DNA from: Tubiluchus corallicola
Lineage: Eukaryota > Priapulida > Priapulimorpha > Priapulimorphida > Tubiluchidae
NCBI GenBank assembly: GCA_030141605.1
Contig: JAQGDQ010000047.1
Coordinates: 622,001 to 686,000, forward strand
Direction: 5' to 3'
Length of the DNA stretch: 64,000 nt
Shown here: in pieces, positions 58,430 to 64,000 of the stretch
Position numbering within the stretch: position 1 is the first letter of the stretch
Layout: each line of letters begins with the position of its first letter
Made by a program: the position numbers and the translations under genes
Notes under the pieces: generated by a model
What the model was told of the DNA's origin: nothing
What the model saw: the letters and a program-made list of their open reading frames with translations, nothing else
Database searches by the model: none

Positions 58430-61400
58430 GTAAGAACTTTAAGAGTTTGTCATTGACATATAATAACAGTAAATTTATGTGTTTTTCACTTGTAATCATA
58501 AAAGATTGTTAAATTCGATGTTTTTAAATTAATTTTAATGTTTGTTATTATGAAAAAATATTCCGTAGCATAATATCATGCTAATATTATACATGATAAT
58601 ATCTGTATAATATCATACTATAGCGGGTATGGAAGTCTCGAACATTTGTTATTTTGTTAATTGTAATGCTATGACAAGTTGATTAATTTGCTAACTCAGA
58701 AAGCAACTTAAGTCTACTCGGCGTTTGTTTATAAAACATTAAATTTCATGCTTCATGTCAGTTCACGTTAGCCCTCAAAAGGCCTATAGTTTAGGCTTCG
58801 AACAGACATAATTACTTTTACTGATTCTGTATCAGATTACAAATAATTAAAACGGGTAGGTTTTACTGCGATTGCATTTCCTGTATTTTGATCAGTGCCG
58901 TACCCGCAGAGTTTTAATTAGTTCTCGTAATTGGCTACTCAAAAGCGGTTTTCTTCCATGCTTGGGTAATGTAATTACTGATGATTAAAACGTGCTGGTA
59001 CTGTGACGTGCAATGCACCGTTCGAGTTTGCTCAACGGTGGTAATTGCAGTCGTTAAACATGGTTTTTGGTCTAGATTCTTTTTGCTTCGATCACTTTGA
59101 TGTTTCAAAAAATGCATAGCTTTGCTAGAACTTTAATACAATAATCGCTAGTACAACAATAAATATTGGAACATTAATGTTGCATATTTACGAGGTTTAG
59201 TATGTTGCTAGATTGCGGTGTGAAAAATTCTAGAAAGGAAAAGCTGCCTTCCACAGTGCTTAGGATGAAATATCTAATTTCAATCTTTTAAATATAGGTA
59301 ACTTTTATTTAAAAAAGGAGAACATTTCAAGGCACATGTGTTTTCTTTTAAAAACATGTTCTACATTGAGATTTGATACATTAATTAAAATGCCTACAAC
59401 TTTTTTGTATGTCTGCTGAAAAAAATGGAAATCGTGCTTTGTTGGTTAGCGAAAAATAGTAAGCTAGTTTTTTGTTGCTTGTTACCAATGATGTTATCAT
59501 GTATGCGTGCATACCAGTGAAAGAGAAATTTTGTCTAATTATTTTCACAAATAGGCACATGACTTAAAAGCACATCTTAGCCTAAACGTTTTGCTACGGT
59601 TGCGTTGTTGGAAGTTAATCAGTGTCATGATTGGTCAGCATATTATGACTGCATGACTGCCAATGAAAACGTTTTGTTCTTGGCTCCACGCACCATGCAC
59701 TTATTACACATATGTATATATCCAAAACGTCTTCGCATTTTCTCGACTTATACTTTTCAAGTTGATATTTTATTATCACATTGTATGTATTAATACGCAA
59801 ACGCAGCTGTGTATCAGCAGTTTGACTGCAAACATAAGCATGCTTCTACTCTGCATCATATAATTGTTTCTGCGTTACTTGCATGTTCTAGTTGCCACTG
59901 TTTGCCAACCATTCACCCCATACCGAGCGTAGTGTTACTTCGGCCTGCTCGTAAGCGATGGATTTAAAGCTTGTCTAGGAAAACCATAGGGAAAAACTGA
60001 ACTGCGAGCACTGCACCACTCTGTGCTTTATTTACTATACAGTATAATGAGCTTAGTGTTACTCATAACCCGAAAACAGAAACGAAAGATCTTTTTCTAA
60101 TTGAAAGCCGTGGGCTGGTTGAAGTTGAACATGTACGCATGCTTAGCTTATGTTTCAAACCTTTTGAATGTGAATTTGTATAGGAAAAAATATAAATGAT
60201 AATTATTCTAGATGTAGGGAATGCCTTTGTAAGCGCGCATGTAGGGTATTAGTAATTTCTAAAGCGCCTACTTAGTTTTTGTTAGAGTTATATAAGCAGG
60301 CAGTAATAACTAATAACAGCTCCATATGGACTTATTCAGCAAGTGATTGTTCAAATATTAGGTATTTTTAAGCGGGATTTATATTGCAGTTTCTATGTAA
60401 AAGGCTTGACAAATATGAAAGGTAACAGCTACGCCTGCCCTACACAAACTTGTTATTATTTTAAAAAGCCTAGATGAGTAAATGCAATTGCAAACTATTT
60501 ATCGATTTCATTTTTTTATCAAGATCGACCCCAAATAAGATATGCGGCAACTCAGTGTGACAACAGCGGCTAAAAATTAAGAATAAAAATACAGAAAACC
60601 ATAATTGTTATTACTGTTTTTAGTGAGAGAAAATACCTGTTGATATTCTTTATGCAAATGCGGTTGTAATTAGCAAAAAATAAGTTTCTGTTAAAGAATT
60701 GCAGAGATGAGAAACAAAATGGAAAAATTATGTGATTGGGAATTAAAGTGAACTGAAAGTTAAGCATGCCTTTCAGTGATAAAATGATAATGTCTTCTTA
60801 CTCTGAACTGCACTTTGATTAGTTTGATATTTCTCAGGTGCTGTCCTCGCAGATATTTTAACAAATATTAACCTGTTTCCTAGGGAAAAATAGCCTTACA
60901 TCTAAGCGAAATGTGCACGCGTCTGTTCACATGATTCGGTGGGAGAGAATGAGGAGAAATCTAATGCTTCTACATCTGCTTCGAAGGAGTTGAATCTCCA
61001 CAGTTTATCCAATTATTATTGCAGATTATTTGCACGTAAATTAGAGCGCGAAACTTTTTTTCAATCGGCGCATTAGTTTTTGCGGAAGCCATGTAAATTA
61101 TTGTTCCAGATAGCTTTCGTGTATCTGAGTTTCTTGACTTCGAATAACGGGACTTCGAGATCGAATAAAATTTTTTGTTGAAATTTATGATATGAATTCA
61201 CGGAGATTTGACGTGAAAGCGTATAGTGTTATGTCACAGTGCTAAAATATTGTATGGGCATAAATATGAGATTTTCCTTTAATAAGTTTAGATATTTTAG
61301 TTTTGTGCTTTAGGTGCGCTGGTGCCGGGTTTTTGCCTAGTTGCATCCGGCATGCTGTTGGTTCAGGTCGCCTGGTTTGATTATTGAATGGTTACTAGTT

Positions 61401-64000
61401 GCTTGGTTGGGTGGAGGTGTTGACGGACGGAAGGTTAGTTAGGTTATGGTGGTAGAGTGGATGAATGGATGGAAAGTGTCATGGCTTATTGGACTGGAGA
61501 TGCATGGCGACATGTTTGTTCAACAAGCAAAATCACCCGTGCGCACTTACAGCGTTTTGGCTTTGGAAACCATTAAAATTGTGAATATCTGAATGTCTTT
61601 ATTTCCTTTTTGCGATTTAAACCAAGTTTCATTAATTCTTGATATCCTATCGCACAAAACACAATTTGGGTGTTTTTTCACTTTTTCACTTCCAAGGGCT
61701 AAAACGCATTAAACGATCGATCGTTTCCACCAATTATTTGTTAGTTTGTGGAAATTCTGGGAGTTCCCATTATTTTGCAGTGTGGAATAGACTAACCTTA
61801 CGCCGTTTAATGGAAACTGGGAACTGTCTGCATCTATGAGATTGACAAGTTACTTTACCTTATTTTTACTGAATTCCTATTTTCGAAAATCAATTAAACA
61901 ATAACCCAAACCAATAAGCCATTGCTCCGTTTGCCATGCATTTGTTATGTCAACTTGTCAAGTGCATAGCATCATAATCTGTTTCATAATAAGAAAGAAG
62001 TAGGTGAACTTTGTTTGGGACAATGGGACCAGCACTTGGTTTCGCATACATATAGGCGGTTCCTCTGTCACACAGTTTCTAATGAATGGAGCTACACTGT
62101 AAAACATCTAATTCGGAGGGCGTTTGGAATTTATATGGCCGTCAATAAAAGAATATTTCACTGTGAATTGGGCACTGGCTGTAGTTAGCTACCGGTAGAG
62201 CACAATGGTGATGTTGAAATCACCTCATTGATATTTTAGGAATGCCGACTGGGACATCAACTTTGGTGTCAGTTTCTTAATAGCCGTTTATAGCAGTGGC
62301 ATATGACTTGAACCGGTATTGGCCTCCTGTGTGACCTTTCACCTGCTAATATAGCTATTACCTTTCATTTCCACTTGTAATAACTGTAATACTTTATTTC
62401 GTTTGATGACCCCTTAATTTCTTCTGAACGTTATCGGAAATCATAGCATTGATGCTGCTATACTAATAATTAAAGGAGTCTGAAAAGTACCCCCTTTCCA
62501 AATTTATTTTTAGTACGTTTTCACATGTTTAAATTCCCGGAACTCACGTGTATTAATACCCAGTGCCTTGATTAACACCCACGTTGTCTGGTGTGTGGAA
62601 GAATGGTTTTCCGCTGAATTCAGAGTTCGCTTGCAATAGACGGCTAACGTTTTCTTTAGAGGTTCTGGAAATCTAAAGTGCTCATGCACGTAAACATCTT
62701 TATTCCTTTCTTATGGAGTTCACTGATTTAAATCCGGACAAAGAAACCTTTGAAAAGTATAGGTGTTACCAAATTAGATACTGCTTCCTTAAGACCTTAC
62801 ACGGCAGACCTGTGTTCACTCGTCGCCCACGGAGTCTTTAATTCAAACTCGTCTTGTTGACTCGGCACCAATTGTACGGTGTATCACCTGCTTTCTAGAT
62901 GACTCATAAGGTCAACCCCAATTTAGGGGCGAAATCTCCAAGCTCCATGCTAGATCAGCTGCTATAGACGCTTTCAATCTTTGAGCTGTATTATTTAAAT
63001 TTAATTGCTTAACTATTTAAAACTTGCCAAATATTTGCCAAGCCTAACTCTGTATCCTCACTGTGTGGTTTATGGATGCTGTTCCACATAGTGTATTTAT
63101 AAACCATATGTCATCTTTCTATTTTATTGTTGTAACAGGAGTTTCAGCTCAATTTGCCAGTTGTAAAATAAAAATTCCTGCCATCTCCATTTGGGCTCAG
63201 TCGCCGTTTCCTGAATGAAAGAGTGCATGGGAGGGTAATTACGTGCAGGACGTATACAGTATCTAGGTTTATAAGGATCTAAAACGTTTAGCTGTGTAAC
63301 TCTATAGCTCCTACCGCTTACACATTTTATTAGATCACAACTTCGTAAAATTTAAGCCGAAATAGGTCGTCGAGGTTCGTTTTCCGGATTTTCAACTCAT
63401 TCTCTATTATCCCCACCTGCTGTGTTGCCCACCACTTTAGAACTAGGCACATACGCTTTGTCCGAGATTTGAATGTTATTCAGAAAACCCGAATTGCATG
63501 CTTCACGTCTATAGAGGGTCCTTACAAAATGAACTAAGTCTGGAGCTTTACTTTTCGGGAACTTTTTGACCTAACACACAATTTCATGTCTTATTGAAGT
63601 ACCGTAGTTTATGCAATCATTTCAGAAGTGCCTCAGTTGGAGATTAGAAGATAGATCAAACGCTGTGTGCAAAAACTGTTATTCCCAATTGATCAGTGAA
63701 TTACATCAAACAGCTCCCAGGTTTTCGATGTTCAGCATTGCCCGTCTAATTACTCACGGGAGTAGTTTAATAGCGAGACTGGGCGTGTCAGGAGTTGGGC
63801 CATTTAACTACATGAGCTATGTAAAATTTGACTTTTTGCTTAATATGCAGCAGGTTGTGCTAGCATACCAATTTTTTATGACTTTATAATTTTGGCCTTG
63901 TTACGGTAGCCTCTTCAAAATGCTTGCGAGTGCATTTTTTGGACACACCTACCTCCATTTCAGTACTCCTTTTCAAAAACTATGAAGAGTTCATTTAAAT
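58430..64000 (+). other. First intron of the probable kinase gene
   Basis: Begins with donor gtaaga at 58430. No kinase-domain exon (glycine loop, VAIK, HRD or DFG coding) was seen up to the window end. 61430-61500 is a (TGGA/GGTT)-rich simple stretch. A weak tRNA-like head may lie near 62180. Confidence 0.5.

Noticed and set aside
1-64000. CRISPR arrays, operons, integrases, viral or toxin genes
   Set aside because: No regularly spaced short palindromic repeats, no prokaryotic gene arrangement and no recognisable viral or toxin protein in any frame.

Overview
This is nuclear DNA of an animal. Protein-coding genes are cut into short exons with GT/AG borders. Introns run to about 10 kb, intergenic DNA is AT-rich, and microsatellites, SINE-like and LINE-derived repeats are common. 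Gene content (an IA-2/PTPRN-type dense-core-vesicle protein, eIF6, a THRAP3/BCLAF1-like RS protein and a probable DRAK/STK17 kinase) fits an invertebrate bilaterian. The repeat style would suit a mollusc or other lophotrochozoan, but that placement is weak inference. There are no bacterial operons, CRISPR arrays or viral genes.

Layout. (1) 3440-39433, minus strand: 13 exons of a PTPRN/IA-2-like gene, reassembled exon by exon with every phase agreeing. They give 761 residues: signal peptide, four-cysteine RESP18 domain, a long acidic tyrosine-rich segment, and most of the membrane-proximal mature ectodomain. The transmembrane and phosphatase-like exons are not found and should lie beyond base 1. 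(2) 39434-42255: divergent intergenic region with a cAMP response element and a YY1-like site beside PTPRN exon 1. (3) 42256-47319, plus strand: six coding exons of a 680-residue RS- and RGG-rich THRAP3/BCLAF1-like protein. (4) 48523-54557, minus strand: seven exons of eIF6, exactly 245 residues, convergent with the previous gene. (5) 54558-58280: divergent intergenic region with a LINE copy, two tandem tRNA-derived SINE copies and three GATGGCGC sites. (6) 58281-58429, plus strand: the first coding exon of a probable STK17/DRAK kinase, followed by intron to the window end.

The genes do not form a pathway. PTPRN-like protein belongs to neuroendocrine secretory granules, THRAP3-like protein to nuclear mRNA processing and transcription, eIF6 to 60S ribosome biogenesis, and DRAK to apoptosis and cytoskeletal signalling. 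The most useful results are the reconstruction of the divergent IA-2 ectodomain, its run of symmetric exons, the CRE-bearing promoter with a second CRE/CpG block inside the last large intron, and several repeat families present in more than one copy.
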